A stretch of 63,205 bases of DNA, taken from contig JAHBMJ010002548.1 of assembly GCA_018398765.1 (NCBI GenBank), positions 28,648 to 91,852 on the forward strand, given 5' to 3'. This document shows positions 11,840 to 25,033 of this stretch, piece after piece (position 1 is the stretch's first letter; each line of letters begins with the position of its first letter). Source of the DNA: Chromera velia. Its lineage: Eukaryota; Sar; Chromeraceae. Position numbers and translations under genes: made by a program. Under the pieces are notes generated by a model. The model had not been told where the DNA came from. It ran no database searches and saw only the letters and a list, made by a program, of their open reading frames with translations.

Positions 11840-14800
11840 CTGATCGATCGATCGATCGGTGGACATTTAGAGTCATGCAGAGAAACGGGCATGCACAAAC
11901 GCGCATAAATGCATACTCAAACAAATAGAAAAGCATGCTTGCACAAGTGACCACAGATCCGCCAGCAACACAAACTGAAACGGACTCTGCCTTGCTTGCC
12001 TGCTTCTTATCCGCTGAAATGAGAGAGAGATTACAAAAGTGAAAGTCAAAACGGCGAGAGAGAAGAGGATCAAAGCTTTGCTTTCCCGATCACGTCAGGT
12101 GCGTACATTTACATCGAGAGACGAGGTATATGTATGCTCATGCTCATGTACGCCCACTTAAGTGATCGGACGGAGACATCGGGATTGAATGTATGAAAGA
12201 AAAGGTATCCCTCTTCAAGAGCCTAAAGGACAAGGAAGCACTAAAACAGGAATGACCGGGGAAGGAAAACCGTTGAGCTTGCTTGCTTGCTTGAAGCACG
12301 GTCCAAGTGCTTTTGAGAGTCTGCCGAGACAAGGATCGAAGAGAGTGAATTCTGATCCTATTCCAGTGGAAGTTGATGCATGTAAAAGAAGGAAAACACA
12401 AATGACATCGGTGGAGCAACACCTCAATGCCAGCAAAATGGAGAAGGGAGTTGTTGCGACCAGCCCTAAAATTGGTCGACTGGCTGACCGCAAGGGAATT
12501 GGCCGCAAAAGCGTTTTTGGACATTTCGAGGACACGGGATGCCGCTTGCGCGTCTCTGCATGAAATGGGTGCATGGTGTGTCCAACAGACAAAGAACAAT
12601 GGAGGGACAGAAGGAGGGAGGGAGAGAGGGAACTTTTACCAACGCTAATAATTGGCGAGATTGACTGCAAATTCTGTCGGACAGCGCTGATGCGTTAATT
12701 CAGTAGTCGACCGGTTTGCTGATCAGTCTATGCCAAGGAAATTGTGGAAGTGTATTTCGCCAACGCAGGAATGGCGCTTGTTCAGCAAGCCGCCTTCTAA
12801 GAGAGTGAACAAGAAATGCAGCGCAATCAGACAGAAAGAGACTGAGACTGAGACCCAGATAGGACGAAAACCCTCAAAGACAAAAGACACAGAGAGAGAG
12901 AGAAGGTTGGGAGGAGGGGAATGACCGAAAGAGACAAAAGCAAAAAGTAGAAAGAGAGAGCAGCCGTGAGAGAGAAGTCGAGAGAGATGAGGGAGTGGAG
13001 AACCGCCTCCCTCCCTCATTCACGGAAGGAAAAATTGAGCATGAGAGACAGAACAATGGACGGACAAACGGACCGTGGTGAGTCTCTCTCGTATCGCAAT
13101 CCCACTACCCTCACAATGCGGCCGGCATGCCCCCCACTCGCCCCACTCGGACGCCAGACAATTTGTTGTCGCTACCAATTCCTCTGCAACACATGTAAGC
13201 GTGCTATCTCATGAGTACACTGTTGCAGTTCCAAAGGATTTACATCGTGTATCGCGATTTGTAAAGCTATAAAGCCGAAGATTTTATTTTTGGACAAGGA
13301 ATTTTGCAGCGAAGCAAATCGGCGGGTGGCAACGATTGTATGTTGATGGCGCATTAAACTTTTGACACGAAGACAGATCGCTTGCAAGAGGTAGAGACAA
13401 AACGACAGACAGAGAAAAGAAAGAGCAGTCCACCCAAGAGCGAAAAAAGGTCAAAGAAAATTTTAGAATTGTGTTTGTTGGAGGACCTGCGGTCTGTCTG
13501 TTTGTGCTGAGAGAGAGGGGATGATCTACAGACACTCGAAATAGACGGGCAACAAAACACGAATCCACCGACCAGATACAAAAGAGATCATAGGAGAAGC
13601 TCTTTCTTCCGCTGCCACATTCTCAAAGGATTTCGCTGGACAGCCCAAGAATACGAAGCAATTTGAGCAAATCGGTAAACAGTCTTTTCGATTTTTCCGG
13701 TTGCCCTTCCAGTGCGGTAAGGGAAACTGCCAAGTCCTCTGTTCTCTTGTTCGATCAAACAAAACGCTTTTCCTTCTTCCCTACTCCCAACATCTCCCGT
13801 CCTTCTCATCTTCTCTCCTTTCTTCGCTCACCCCTTTCGTCCCTTTTTGCCTTACTTCGTCCGACCCTTTTGCCAATCGAACTCCCTTCTTCCGTTCCAT
13901 CGCAGAATCAGTCCCTTTCCCTTCCCCCCGACCTGTCCCTACACGACCGACCGGCAAGATAAAAAAAAGTCCCACTGAATAGAAGAAGCCACAGCAGCGT
14001 CCCCAACACGACAGAAACTCCGGTCAGAGATGCCCAAAATAAAAGGCAAGGCTCTGCAAAGAGAAACGACATTGGACTCAGAATCAATCACAGAAAGAGA
14101 CACAAACCGCTCAGATCGGGAGGCAGACAATTGAAGAAGTTGATAAGCGAGAGACTATAGAAACAGGAACACGAACTTCTCTGCATGGGTCTTTGCCTGT
14201 GGTCGTGCTTTTCCATGTCTGCTGCATTCTTGACCGCCCGCCCGCCCGCCCCCCTGCCTGCCTGCAAGTCTATCTGTCTGTCTGTCTGTCTGCGACCGTC
14301 AGAGGGTCCGAATTCTCATCTTTTAACTCATGAACAACTTGTGTACTCACTGACTTGTGTGCTTAAAGGCCCAAAATTTCTTCCAGCATTTCCTCACTGC
14401 TCCTTTCCTCTTCTGTTTCGTCGTATTTTTGGATATCTTATGCGCGTTTGAGCGCCCTAACGTAAACCCCTTGGGAAGGTTGAAGAGGCCTCCAAGGCCG
14501 CCCTTCCCCTTCCGTGATGCGGTGGAAGAGGAATGGAGGGGCCGCGCTTTGTGAGATGGGGACGGAGACGAAGAAAATGTTCGGGGCCCAGAATGATGAT
14601 GGCCATGCCAGCGTATTGAAGTATGGGAGGAAGACCTCGGAGGAGACTGCCACTGTGGACACTTTAGTCGTTCTCGCCCTCTCTGACTTTCCACCCCCCT
14701 CGAACTCGTTCTCCCTGCCGCGCTTCCGGTACTCCTGGCCGCCGGAACACCCCTGCTGTTGCTGCTACTGTACATGCTGTGACCTGACAATCGCACACAG

Positions 14801-15214
14801 CACTTTCATCTGCTTCATAACACTGAATGAACTTCTGCGCATACACGGTGACGGTTCGAGAGTGTTGCTTCAAAAGGGACCCCTGAAACAATGAAGCTCC
14901 GAGTCAGAGAGACAAGCAAAAGTAGGAAACAAAAATCCGGAGCCCGTGCACCCATCGGAGGAGTTGACGCACACGAGAGACAGACAATGGGCAGATAGAC
15001 GGACAGACAGGAGAATACACCAACACGACAGACAGAGAAAGGCAACGACTCACAGAAGAAGCCGCAGACATAGAGACACGCACGAACAAACATTGGGATA
15101 GTCAAAAAAATTACATAGACAGACCGCCGGACACTGACAGACTCAAAACCACACACACACACACACACACACACGCGCGCGCGCGCGTGCATGCTGGCAC
15201 GCACGCTGGCTGAG

Positions 15215-15253
<39 letters not shown>

Positions 15254-16946
15254 ATGGACCACTTATTTAGAAAACTCGTGAGAGAAAGAAAGGAAGAAAG
15301 GGAAGGAAGAAAGGAAGGAAGGGGAAAAAAGAGGAAGAATGAATGAAAGGAAGAAAGGAAGGAAGCAAGGAAGAAAGGAAGGAAGCAAGGAAGGAAACCA
15401 GCAAGGAAGGGAGGAAGGAAGGAAAAAGGTAAAGTCGCCGATCGTATCAGTTGGACAGAAGGACGCAAGGAAAATTGTCCAGTGGAGGAGAGGTAGACAA
15501 AATCCAGCGCAAAAGGGTAAACAGGGAAAGATGCAAGGGGGAAGTATAGTAAGGCACTCACCATTTCTGTTTGTATTGATGGAAGAAGAAGGGACATCGC
15601 CGCTCCGTTTTTCTGCAAAGGGGACATGGTGATTCGGCTTCGCACGAGTTTATTCCTTGCTCCATGCCACAGATGTCAACCCGAATGCTGACGAAAATAT
15701 AGGTGGGATTGGAAAAAGAATGGATTCAAAAATTCAAAATACGAGAGGGAAATTGAGGACACCGGGCCGAGAAACGGAAGGCGGTCGCTACAGACAGAGA
15801 ATAAACAGAGAATCATGTGACACGACGCAAAAGGAGAGAAAGGGGAAGAAGCTAAGATGCCACTCTGCATACCTTTCCCACCAGGGAGGCGTGAAGATAC
15901 CTGCAACCGAGACGCGGTCTGCCTGCTTTGCGTTATTTTTGAGGACTTCTGAGGCGAGTGCACCAGTTTGCTCTGTTGAGGAGCAACAGTCGAAGGGGAA
16001 AGACTGTGAGGTGTAGAGGAGGGCCTGTATGTCTCTCCTGAATAACTTTGAGAGAGGTGGGAACTACCTGATGGAGCACCGGCTCCGCCAGTTACGTTTC
16101 TGCGTGCTGGTCCCTTTTGAGAGTCCATAGAGGTCTCTCTTGAGGAGTGTTGCATGACTCCTCGACCGCGACCCCCGTTCAAAACGGGAAAGCAGTGCCT
16201 CCTCTTTGGCTAGGTTATGGAGCCAGAGTGTATGCTTACTGGTCTCTTTAGTTTTCTGGAAGGCCTGTCGTGAAGGCCGTGCACTCACACAAACAGCTGG
16301 TAGAATGTTGCAACAACAGTTGTCATGTACATGTATGCATGTGGAACAACTCATGCATCGCGATCGGACTTTGATGATCCGTGATCCAGGATTGACCTGG
16401 CTTGATCTCGAGAAAGCAATTAATCCGCAATTTGAATCTTCTTTGGAGTCTTTCAGGGTGGAACGTGGACTTCGATCGTTTCGAAAGCAAGTCAGTCATG
16501 CAGTGCAACATGTACAACCCAACAATTGTTAACGCTTTGCAACGCTAGCCCCATATGCATGCACCAATTAAGGCTCGCGGATCGATCGAGCCTCGCCGCG
16601 CACCCGCGCCGCGCAAGCCCATGCACGCCGCGCGGCCGCATTGTGACGCGTGTGCGTGCGACGGTCAAATTAAGCCCCGCGGCGGCTGCCCCGCAACAAA
16701 TCCGATTCATGCAGTTTTGCGATGTTTTGCGTCTCATCTGCGCGACTCAATCAAGGCGACTTCCCGCAAGATCCCAACAAACTCGAGACAAGCTTACGTG
16801 GTGAACCTCGATCAAACTGATTGGTTCTATATCTCCTCTACAGTGAGATACTTCAGATACGGACGAGCAGGATTCTGTCATCATCACTTCCTGTTCGCTT
16901 AGAGAAACTGTTTACGTGGTTGTGACTTTCTGTCTCCGCCTTTTTG
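11840..16946. other. Region upstream of the TSP1/RCC1 gene: possible 5' exons, mostly repetitive
   Basis: The 11839 exon starts in phase 2, so at least one upstream exon must exist. A phase-0 minus-strand candidate is 14882-14784 (after a TTTCAG acceptor, ending CAG before GTCACA; it encodes CYEADESAVCDCQ). A Ser-rich minus-strand open frame at 16182-15898 ends CAG before GTATCT and could be a first exon, but it has no signal peptide. Neither is proven. The rest is microsatellite-rich intron-like DNA, with a GC-rich block at 16568-16690 ahead of GAR1. Confidence 0.3.
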
Positions 16947-19101
16947 ATGAGTTTTCGAGGCAGGGGTGGAGGCGGGAGGGGAGGTGGGGGTCGTGGAGGC
17001 TTTGGAGACCGCGGTGGGAGGGGCGGCGGGTTTCGAGGGGGGCGGGGCGGGAGGGGAGGATACGGTCAGCCACCTCTTCTGTGTTTTTTCGCGCCTGCGA
17101 AGAGAAAAACTGACCTTCGCCACCCTTGTCCCTTTCGCCTTTTGTGTCCCTACCTGTTCCCTGCGCCCTTGATACGGAGAAATGTCTATTTGTCTCCAGA
17201 GAGAACGCAGATAAAGGTGTGTGTGTGTGTGTGTGTGTGCGTGCGTGCGTGCTGTACCTCTGTGTGTGTGTGTGTGCGTGCGTGCGTGCTATACCTCTGT
17301 TTGAGTGTGTGTGTGTGTGTGTGTGTCTGTGTGAGTGTGCGTGCGTGCGTGTGCGTGTTATACCTCTTCTCCCTCCCTCTCTCTCTCACGCTCACTCTCT
17401 CTCATTTCGAGGTTACTGCAGGTGCTCCGATGGGACCGCCGGAATCTGTCCAACGTAAGTCGACCAGATCTCTTTCGAGCTTTCTCCTCCTGCTGCTTCC
17501 TTCCGGCATCTGCTGCATGCTCCCTGATGACCCCTGCAGGCCCTGGCTGTACGGAATGTTTTGTTGACCGTCCCCTGTCTCTTCCTCTCTAATCATCTCA
17601 AACACATATGTCCGTGCCACTTGCTCTTCTCGGGTCGAGCCCGCCGTTTTCAAATCGGGGGGAGGACACAAGGAACGGGACACGACGTCGGTGGATGGAT
17701 GGATGGATGGAAGAGCGGACATGAGAAAGAAGACAGACGAGCGACAAAGGGCCCATCGATTAATTGCTCGTTTGAGAGAAGTCAGGGAACAAGCTTGAAA
17801 AGCGGTTCGGAAAGACAAACCGCAAACGAGAAGTATCTCCGCCGAGGTGCGAGAAATTCCCTCAGAGAGAGAGAGACCCTTCCCTTCTCTTCCCATATGT
17901 GATAGAAGAAAGAATACGATCATGGCGTCAATGTGTGCATGCAGCCATTGGGGAGTTCCTGCATCCATGTGAGAATGAGATGGTCTGCAAGTGCACCCTG
18001 GACAAGCAGATCCCCTTCTATGCGAGGGTCTTCAAGGAGAACAAAACCCAAATCGGCAAAATTGACGAAATTTTAGGCCCCATCAATACCCCTGTCAGTG
18101 TGTCTGTCACTGTAATTGCATGTGCTTGGGTGGGCAGCCCTTAAAGCGCACTTTTCTGTTCTTCTCTTTTCTTCCTCGGCCGTTCCCTTTCAAGACTGCG
18201 GGGGGGTTTCCGGGCCTCCCACAGAGATAGCCTGCTCCCTCCATTCATTCATGATTGGCTGGCTGGCTCGTCCATCCGACTGACTGACTGTCTTTTTCTT
18301 CTCCNNNNNNNNNNNNNNNNNNNNNNNNNNNNNNNNNNNNNNNNNNNNNNNNNNNNNNNNCCCCCCCCCCTCTCTCTCTCTCTCTGTGTGTGTGTCTGTG
18401 TGTGTCCACCTGCAAAGTCATGCATCCTGTCTCCAGCGCCCGACAGTGCCGATGTCCCCATCCCTCATGCCCCTCTTTTCTTTCGATCCTGCCTCTCCGC
18501 CTGCTTCTGATGATGCAGTACTTCACTGTGAAAACGGAACAAGGAGTCGTCGCGACAAGCTTCAAGCCGGGCGATACGGTGTATGGAGACCCGATGCAGC
18601 TGATGCCTCTGCAAAAGTTCCTTCCCAAACCAGCGATCTCCAAAGGCCCAAAGAAGAAGGGCGAAGCAGGAGGATCAGGTCAGCAGCCTGTGTGCATATG
18701 TGCCGCTATTTCTGTATGTTTCATTTCGTTCTCTGAGCTTTCCTTGCTTTCCTCTCTTCATTTCTTTCTTTGGTCTCTGTCTGTCTCTGTGTCTGCTTGT
18801 ACACCCTAGCTCTTTCAGTAGCCGTCTGATCTTCCGAGATCATCCTCGTGTACGAAAAGGGAGGAAGGCAGCAGGAAATGAAACGATTTCGTGTGCCCCC
18901 ACCCACCCTGCATTCCGCCTTTTGTCCGCAGGAGGCCGTGGCGGCCGAGGAGGGTTCAGGGGGGGGGGCAGGGGGGGCGGGTTTTCGCGAGGGGGCGGCG
19001 GGGGCTTCTCCAGGGGCGGGGGACGGGGTGGTGGTGGGGGTTTCCGTGGGGGTGGGGGTCGCGGAGGGGGGGGCTTTCGAGGCCGCGGTCGTGGTGGTTG
19101 A
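16947..19101 (+). CDS. GAR1: H/ACA ribonucleoprotein complex subunit 1 (GAR1)
   Basis: Core protein of H/ACA snoRNPs, which guide pseudouridylation of rRNA and snRNA in the nucleolus. Five exons, 16947-17064, 17422-17454, 17945-18093, 18519-18678 and 18932-19101, give 209 residues with every phase matching and a TGA stop. The ATG begins MSFRGRGGGG. An N-terminal RGG box (about residues 1-40) and a C-terminal RGG box (about 156-209) flank the conserved Gar1 fold, recognised by IGEFLHPCENEMVCK, KTQIGKIDEILGPIN and YFTVKTEQGVVATSFKPGD. Length is close to human GAR1. Intron 3 holds an N gap (18305-18360) next to a C homopolymer. The C-terminal exon has long G runs where indel errors would shift the frame. 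Confidence 0.93.
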
Positions 19102-20156
19102 TATGACGGGTCGCTTGAAATGTCATGCGTCTCTGTGTGGTTGTCGTCGATCTTCTGAGGAGTCGTTCGAAGACTCCGAAGAAAACTTTTTGCTTTGGTC
19201 GATGGAATCGGATGGATCCACGCAGACGTTTCGCCCGTTTCCCAAAGTAGACTTTCCCCGTTTCAACTGCTCCTCTCGGGAACGTCTTGTTATGCGTAGA
19301 TCTATATTCGTTGACCTGTTAGCATGAAGTCCGGCGGTCACACAGCCGCAAGTAGTTGGGTTAACAAATGGTTGGTAAGACTGCTTCATAGTTGTGCTTC
19401 ATAATTGGTAAAATTGTTGTCATCTAGGCTGTCACTGCATGTGGTCATCGTGTGATAGTTTGTCCAGCGCTATATGTCACATGTCTTCTCATATTTTAAA
19501 CCTAGTTTTAAACTATGGATTAATATACGGTAATAGAACTAGTAATAGAATTTAGAGTCAAATTTGGCTTATTATTTAGGTTGACATCTGTAAAATCTGG
19601 AAAATAATCCAAAGCTCGATTCACTTCTTCAAAATTAAAGTGGTTTATAAATACTTATTTCGTTTTACTATATAGAATGTCACTGTCATGCAGTGTGTTG
19701 TAGAATCGTAACTTCAATCGTTACACCATGTATGCACGCCTTTTTCCTAGCCTTTTGCTAGGATTAATTAGGATTTATGATCGAACAGCCCGAGACGTAT
19801 ACTCGGAGGATTGATCTCTTTGTTAATCTCCTACCACAAATTGGCCCACAATACTCCTTATCATGATGCAATATCCGACGTGTAGTTAGACATCCACTGC
19901 GTCTAGCTTCGAAGCCTTTAATGAAGTTTGATCGAGGAAAAGCAGGGCCTAGACATATTATGCAAACCTGGAGGGCTAGGGGGGTCACCTCCTAAATTTA
20001 TTCAATGTTTTTCACGATTAAATCGCTAGCCTTTTAACACTTTTTGTTAATTAATTGTTTAAAAAATATTTTTTTATAATTTTTTAAATATGCATACTTT
20101 GCTGTCATCGACTCATCGCCGAGTCACCAATGATCATTAAGATTCATTCTCAATTT

Positions 20157-20187
<31 letters not shown>

Positions 20188-21310
20188 GTTATCTTAGGCT
20201 GTGCTGGTCTATAGGTGCTGGTATCTGTCTTAAAGGACTACTAATAAACTCGTCAGTCTCAAGATCAGTCTTGAGCTACCTAGGCATCGTTTTAACACAT
20301 GTCCTTTTTATTGCCGTTAAATGGATTAACAAAGACTGCATATATAAACATTGTCATTATCAAGTACAAAATCTAGTGCAAAATGCATACATACATTGCA
20401 TATAAAACAACAGAGGAAGTCTGGAATAGTGCTGCTTAATACACTATTATTTTACTTATTCTTTAATAATTTATTGTTTAAATAGTCACGGTGCATTCGG
20501 TTCAGTCTCTTAATGGAAAGCAAACGCCAAACCAAAGATGCCATGCAAATAATAATCACACATCGCTAAGATGATCGCTTTGCATTGAACTTCAATTCAC
20601 TGTGTCTTTTTCCCTTTCTCTATCTAGGTCTCTGTATATCTTGGTACATAACAGCCTGGCAGACCCTGCCAGAATTCTCATTGCCCCCCAGAGGCTGGAA
20701 GAGCAGCAACAGGGGCAACAGAAGATCCTGCAGAGACGTGTCAGACCAAGAAGACTCTTAAAACAGAAAATGCGGAAAAAAGAGAGCAAAAACGGGGAAG
20801 GGGGTGAAAGACGACCCCTATGCTAAGAAGAAGAAAGAAACGGAAAGCTGATGGACGCAAAGTGGAAATTGCAGCAGATCGAATGATCGACAGACACAAA
20901 GACAGACAAACACACAGTTGAACAGCAAAAATAAAGTCAAAGAAGAGTCTAATTACCTCCGCCGGTGGTTTAATTTTATTCCTCCACGCATTTCTCTTTT
21001 GGACCTGCCTGTCCTGCTTGTTGCCTTCTCTGATAAGATCAAATGGAGAGTGAATGGACGCATGTGCATGATCGCAACTAAAAATGAACAAGAAGACCAG
21101 CTGTGAAGTCAATTCACAAATCGGAGGGTTACAGGACCTTCATTACTATTATTGGTTGGTCTGGAGGCCCTGATGCATTGCATGAGTCTATTGTAATGGT
21201 TTATCACCACTTCAAGACTAAAAGGCGGAAGCTAGCTGCACCAGTCAGGAAAATAATTTCATTGTTCTCACCGACAGTCAGGAACAACGCTTCCTTCTTG
21301 TGTTGCGAGA
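19102..21310. other. AT-rich spacer between GAR1 and the DRC12-like gene
   Basis: Composition switches to AT-rich after GAR1 and carries an (AATC)n stretch at 20160-20186. No conserved ORF, tRNA or rRNA was recognised. The right part (about 20.6-21.3 kb) returns to the mixed composition of gene flanks and may include 3' UTR of the minus-strand neighbour. Confidence 0.5.
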
Positions 21311-21499
21311 CTAGACAGACTCACCCGCAGCACCTGCCGCCACACCCTCTCCGAGAGTCTGCGCTTGTGTTCCCGGGCCTCTTTCTGTCTGAGGCTCCTG
21401 CTGCTGCTGTGAGGTCCTTGCGTCGTCTGCCATCAGGGAGAAGTCCTTCAGTCGGCTCAACATCGGCAGAGACGCTGCGAGAGAATTCATTCACATTGT

Positions 21500-21533
<34 letters not shown>

Positions 21534-21541
21534 GAGAGAGA

Positions 21542-21578
<37 letters not shown>

Positions 21579-22212
21579 TAGGAGAGAGAGAGAGAGAGTG
21601 AAAACGGGGAAGAAAAATGCAGACTCTCCAGCATGTGCAATAGACCGGACGCCTACACACGAAAATAGAAAGAGGGTTTTCTTAAAGACCAATAGAAATG
21701 CAAGAAAGAATGCGATCGAAGATGCGTGGTTTGAGTGCGAATGCATCTGTCTGACTTGCTTACTCACTTCTCTCCAGATCAAAAACGTGCTGTGTGACCT
21801 CAACTCGTCTGCTCATGCGATCCAGAACGTCCTGCATGCAACAGAGAGGAAGGGAGGGGCACACAGTAGCGGGAGGGGAGAGGTTATTTTTCCCCCTGTT
21901 TTGCTTCTTTTTAAGGCCAACAATGGACGAACAAGCGCACCTGACCGACCGAACTCCCCCACGTCATACAACAAAGCGGAGAAAACGAACCGAAGAAAGA
22001 AAACCCTCGTTTCCTTTGATCCTTGCCTGATATATAAATCACTAAACTGTCCAGGGGTCCCTTCAAGTGTCGGCGTGAACATCTTTCTCTGTCTGTCTAT
22101 CTGTCTGCCTGCCTGTCTGTCTGTTACCTTATTGTCTGTCTGTGTCTGTCTGTCTGTCTCCCTGTCTGTCTGTGTTTGTCTGTGTTTGTCTGTGTTTGTC
22201 TGTGTTTGTCTG

Positions 22213-22280
<68 letters not shown>

Positions 22281-22798
22281 TTTTTTACTTTTGTTCTAGC
22301 ACTGACCACCTAAAAAGCGAAAGAGAAAACGACTCTTGGACGCACCTTGAGCATTTGTGAGAACTCCACTGCCATTCCCTCCATCTGGGCCTGCAGTCTA
22401 TTCGTCTCGTCGATCCTTAACTGAATCTCTGCATCTTTCTTTTGTCGCGTCTCCTCGATTTCCCTCTGCTTTGCGTCTGCATGCAGGAGACATCATTGTG
22501 GTATTGTGACTCCAGAGGGTCCTTTCCGATGTATTTCTGTCTCCGATCGAAATTGTTCACATTGTGGGATTCTTCTCATGCGTTGATAGGCTTTTCTGGA
22601 CTTCTTTTCTTCTTCTTTCACTCTCACCTTTTGCGTCTTCTTTATTTTCTTATTTTCGTTCGTTCGTTCGTTCGTTCTTTCTTTCTTTCTTTCTTTTCTT
22701 TTCTTTCTTTCTTGCTTTCTTTCTTGCTTTCTTTCTTTCTCCCTTTCTTTCTCCCTTTCTTTCTCCCTTTCTTTCTTTCTTTCTTTGTTTTGTTTCTT

Positions 22799-22829
<31 letters not shown>

Positions 22830-23069
22830 TTCTTTCTTTCTTTGTGCCCCTGTCTCCTCCTCGCTTTCTCTGTCGAGGGTGCGGCTTCGTAGAGAAGCGG
22901 GCCGTCAGTAAGAAAACTTTGTGTTCGAAGTTCTGATCTTTTGAAACAAATCAGAGATCTAAAACTGCCGCCCTTGTCAGAGCCTTCAATTTGAGAAGTC
23001 ATCAAGGCTTCCTTCCTTCCTTCTTGCGACCAAGGGAGGCAGACCAGATGACATTCTTTTGCGAACAAT

Positions 23070-23109
<40 letters not shown>

Positions 23110-23111
23110 TC

Positions 23112-23142
<31 letters not shown>

Positions 23143-23455
23143 TTCTTTTCTTTCTTTTCTTTTCTTTCTTTTCTTTTCTTTGTTTTCTTTTCTTTGTTTT
23201 CTTTTCTTTGTTTTCTTTCTTTTCTTGCTTGCTTGCTTGCTTGCTTTCTTTCTTTCTTTCTTTCTTTCTTTGCTTGCTTGCTTTATCTGTTTTGTTATTG
23301 TATATCCGTGTTTCTTTCTTTTCCTTCCTTCCCTCCCTCCCTCCCGCCTTCTCTCCCTCTTTTCTTCCTTTATTCCTTTCTCACTTTCTCCCTTTCTTCT
23401 TTCCTGCCCTTCATCCATTCTTTCATCCATTGATTCATTTCGTCCCTCCCTTCCT

Positions 23456-23490
<35 letters not shown>

Positions 23491-24150
23491 CTCCCCATGT
23501 GAAAAGAACCGACCAGCCGACCAACCAATTTTTTGTTTCATGTCTGCCACCTGCGCCTCACTCTCAGCGATGACTTTCTCCAAGTTCTCTCTCATCGCCA
23601 CGTACTGCTTCTTCATCTCCGAGACCTCTCTGTCGCACCTCTCGGCCTCGTTAGTGTAGTCATGAGCCCTCTGCGTGAGACGTTGTCGGAAGGTCTCGGT
23701 GTTCTCGCGGGCACGGGAGATGGCCTCGCGCTTATTCACTGCAGATTTTAAGATCATGCAGACGCAGACGTAAGATTGTCAGTCCTGCATTTCCGCCCAC
23801 CTACCGGAGTATTCCACACGGCTGGCTGGTTGACAGTCTCGCAGGTTGATACTCTGACTCGTTGACTACTCATTCGTTTGCTATACTTGACAGTCTCGTG
23901 GGCTACTCACTGAGTCTTGGGGTGAGTAACTCACTAGCGTTTGACTGACTCACTCATCGACGAATTGAGATCGTGGACCATTGCTCGTCTGACCGAGTGA
24001 TCAATTGATCTACTTTCTGACTCACTGACGGACCGACAGCCTGCGAGACTGACTGAGTTCGTGCTGCAGTGCCAGAACCCTCTGTGTGAGGCGAATGTTT
24101 TCCTCCTCTAGCTCCGCGTCTTCTCCTCCCGACTGCTTTTTAGGAGGCAT
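21311..24150 (-). CDS. Coiled-coil protein, dynein regulatory complex subunit 12 (CCDC153)-like
   Basis: Probable subunit of the nexin-dynein regulatory complex of motile cilia. Five phase-consistent exons, 24150-24054, 23738-23526, 22476-22346, 21831-21768 and 21474-21311, give 222 residues ending in TAG. The start MPPKKQSGGEDAELEEENIR leads into near-continuous coiled coil (about residues 12-165): KREAISRARE, VSEMKKQYVAMRENLEK, VADMKQKI, KQREIEETRQKKDAEI. The segment MAVEFSQMLKDVLDRMSRRVE followed by PMLSRLKDFSLM matches the end pattern (M..EF..MLK.TLDKM, then P..+L..F) I associate with CCDC153/DRC12 proteins. The tail is Gln-rich and divergent. Low-complexity coiled coils limit certainty; another small ciliary coiled-coil protein is possible. 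The gene is divergent from the rhodopsin-kinase. Confidence 0.7.
21500..21598 (+). repeat. (CA)n-(GA)n-poly(G)-(GA)n
   Basis: Compound microsatellite with a G homopolymer of more than 30 bases (about 21544-21578), in the last intron of the DRC12-like gene; G-run length is probably unreliable. Confidence 0.9.
22086..22282 (+). repeat. (TGTC)n, (TGTGTTTGTC)n and (CT)n array
   Basis: Tetra- and decanucleotide tandem units in an intron of the DRC12-like gene. Confidence 0.9.
22843..23071 (-). repeat. Inverted dispersed repeat, copy A
   Basis: Reverse complement is almost identical to 39883-40112, including a shared 80-codon open frame. Located in an intron of the DRC12-like gene, flanked by (TTTC)n on both sides. 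Confidence 0.9.
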
Positions 24151-25033
24151 CGCTGATCTTTGTCGGTCCCCTGCTTGGTTTGGAAGGAAAGAAGTCTAAG
24201 TCGAGGTTAAGAAGCCGTCGAGTGTTCGTGAATGGCCACCCCTCAGTCAATCAGCAGTGCAAAAGCAAAGGAGAACTACTGGATTTTCCTTCTGCTCTCT
24301 TCCTGTCTTGATATAGGTATATACACGTTACTGTGGATCCATGCATGCGTGTATATACAGGCCTTCCGGGAGACGGATTCCGGTCTTCAGTTTCTGTTCT
24401 CTCCAGGTGAGACTGAAGCAAAAAGCGAAGCAGGAAAGCGAGGATGGCTTCAGACCTTGACTTGTTGACAGAGTCCGGTGCATGAACTAATAAGGGGAAG
24501 TAAGGACAGTTATATGGGCAAGTATATGGGGACTGTAATTAAGTGTATATACACATCGATAGAACTGTTAAATGATAATTATTAATATTTTAATAATACG
24601 AATTAATTGTTAGTATGCATGCAGAGCTATAGGCGTTCGAGGGTTTCGCTCGCACATGTGCGCGCATGCGCGCGCTTTTCATGAAGTTGCAGCTCGCGCG
24701 TGATCGGGAGACGCGGCCGGCCAATGCCGGCCACATACAACCATGCACAGACAGATCCACAGACTGATTATGACTGATATTGACAGATTCAATGAGGACG
24801 TATGACGAAAGAGATGCACTGAGGTCTCGTGAATGCCGCAGATCGAAATAGGCACATGTTGTGAGCGTCGATGTTCGTTCATGTGCATCGCAACTGCCGC
24901 CGCCAGTTCTGCGTTTGGCCAGTTGGCTGCGGGGGGAGAGGAAACTGGATTGTTGGAGTGTGTTCGCACACCACGCCTGGCGCACTTCAAATCGAGCAGA
25001 ATGACTACATTTGGGGTCTTTGAATGAGAGAGC
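24151..25033. promoter_or_regulatory. Divergent intergenic region between the DRC12-like and rhodopsin-kinase genes
   Basis: Both start codons face outward across 883 bp, so this stretch must hold both 5' UTRs and promoters. It includes an AT-rich patch (24540-24610) and a GC-palindromic patch around 24655-24720 (alternating CGCG/GCGC and GCCGGC). No TATA box or named motif is claimed. Confidence 0.5.

Noticed and set aside
12189-12563. 125-codon plus-strand frame with balanced composition
   Set aside because: No domain, no recognisable splice partners and no conserved motif; kept only as a note.
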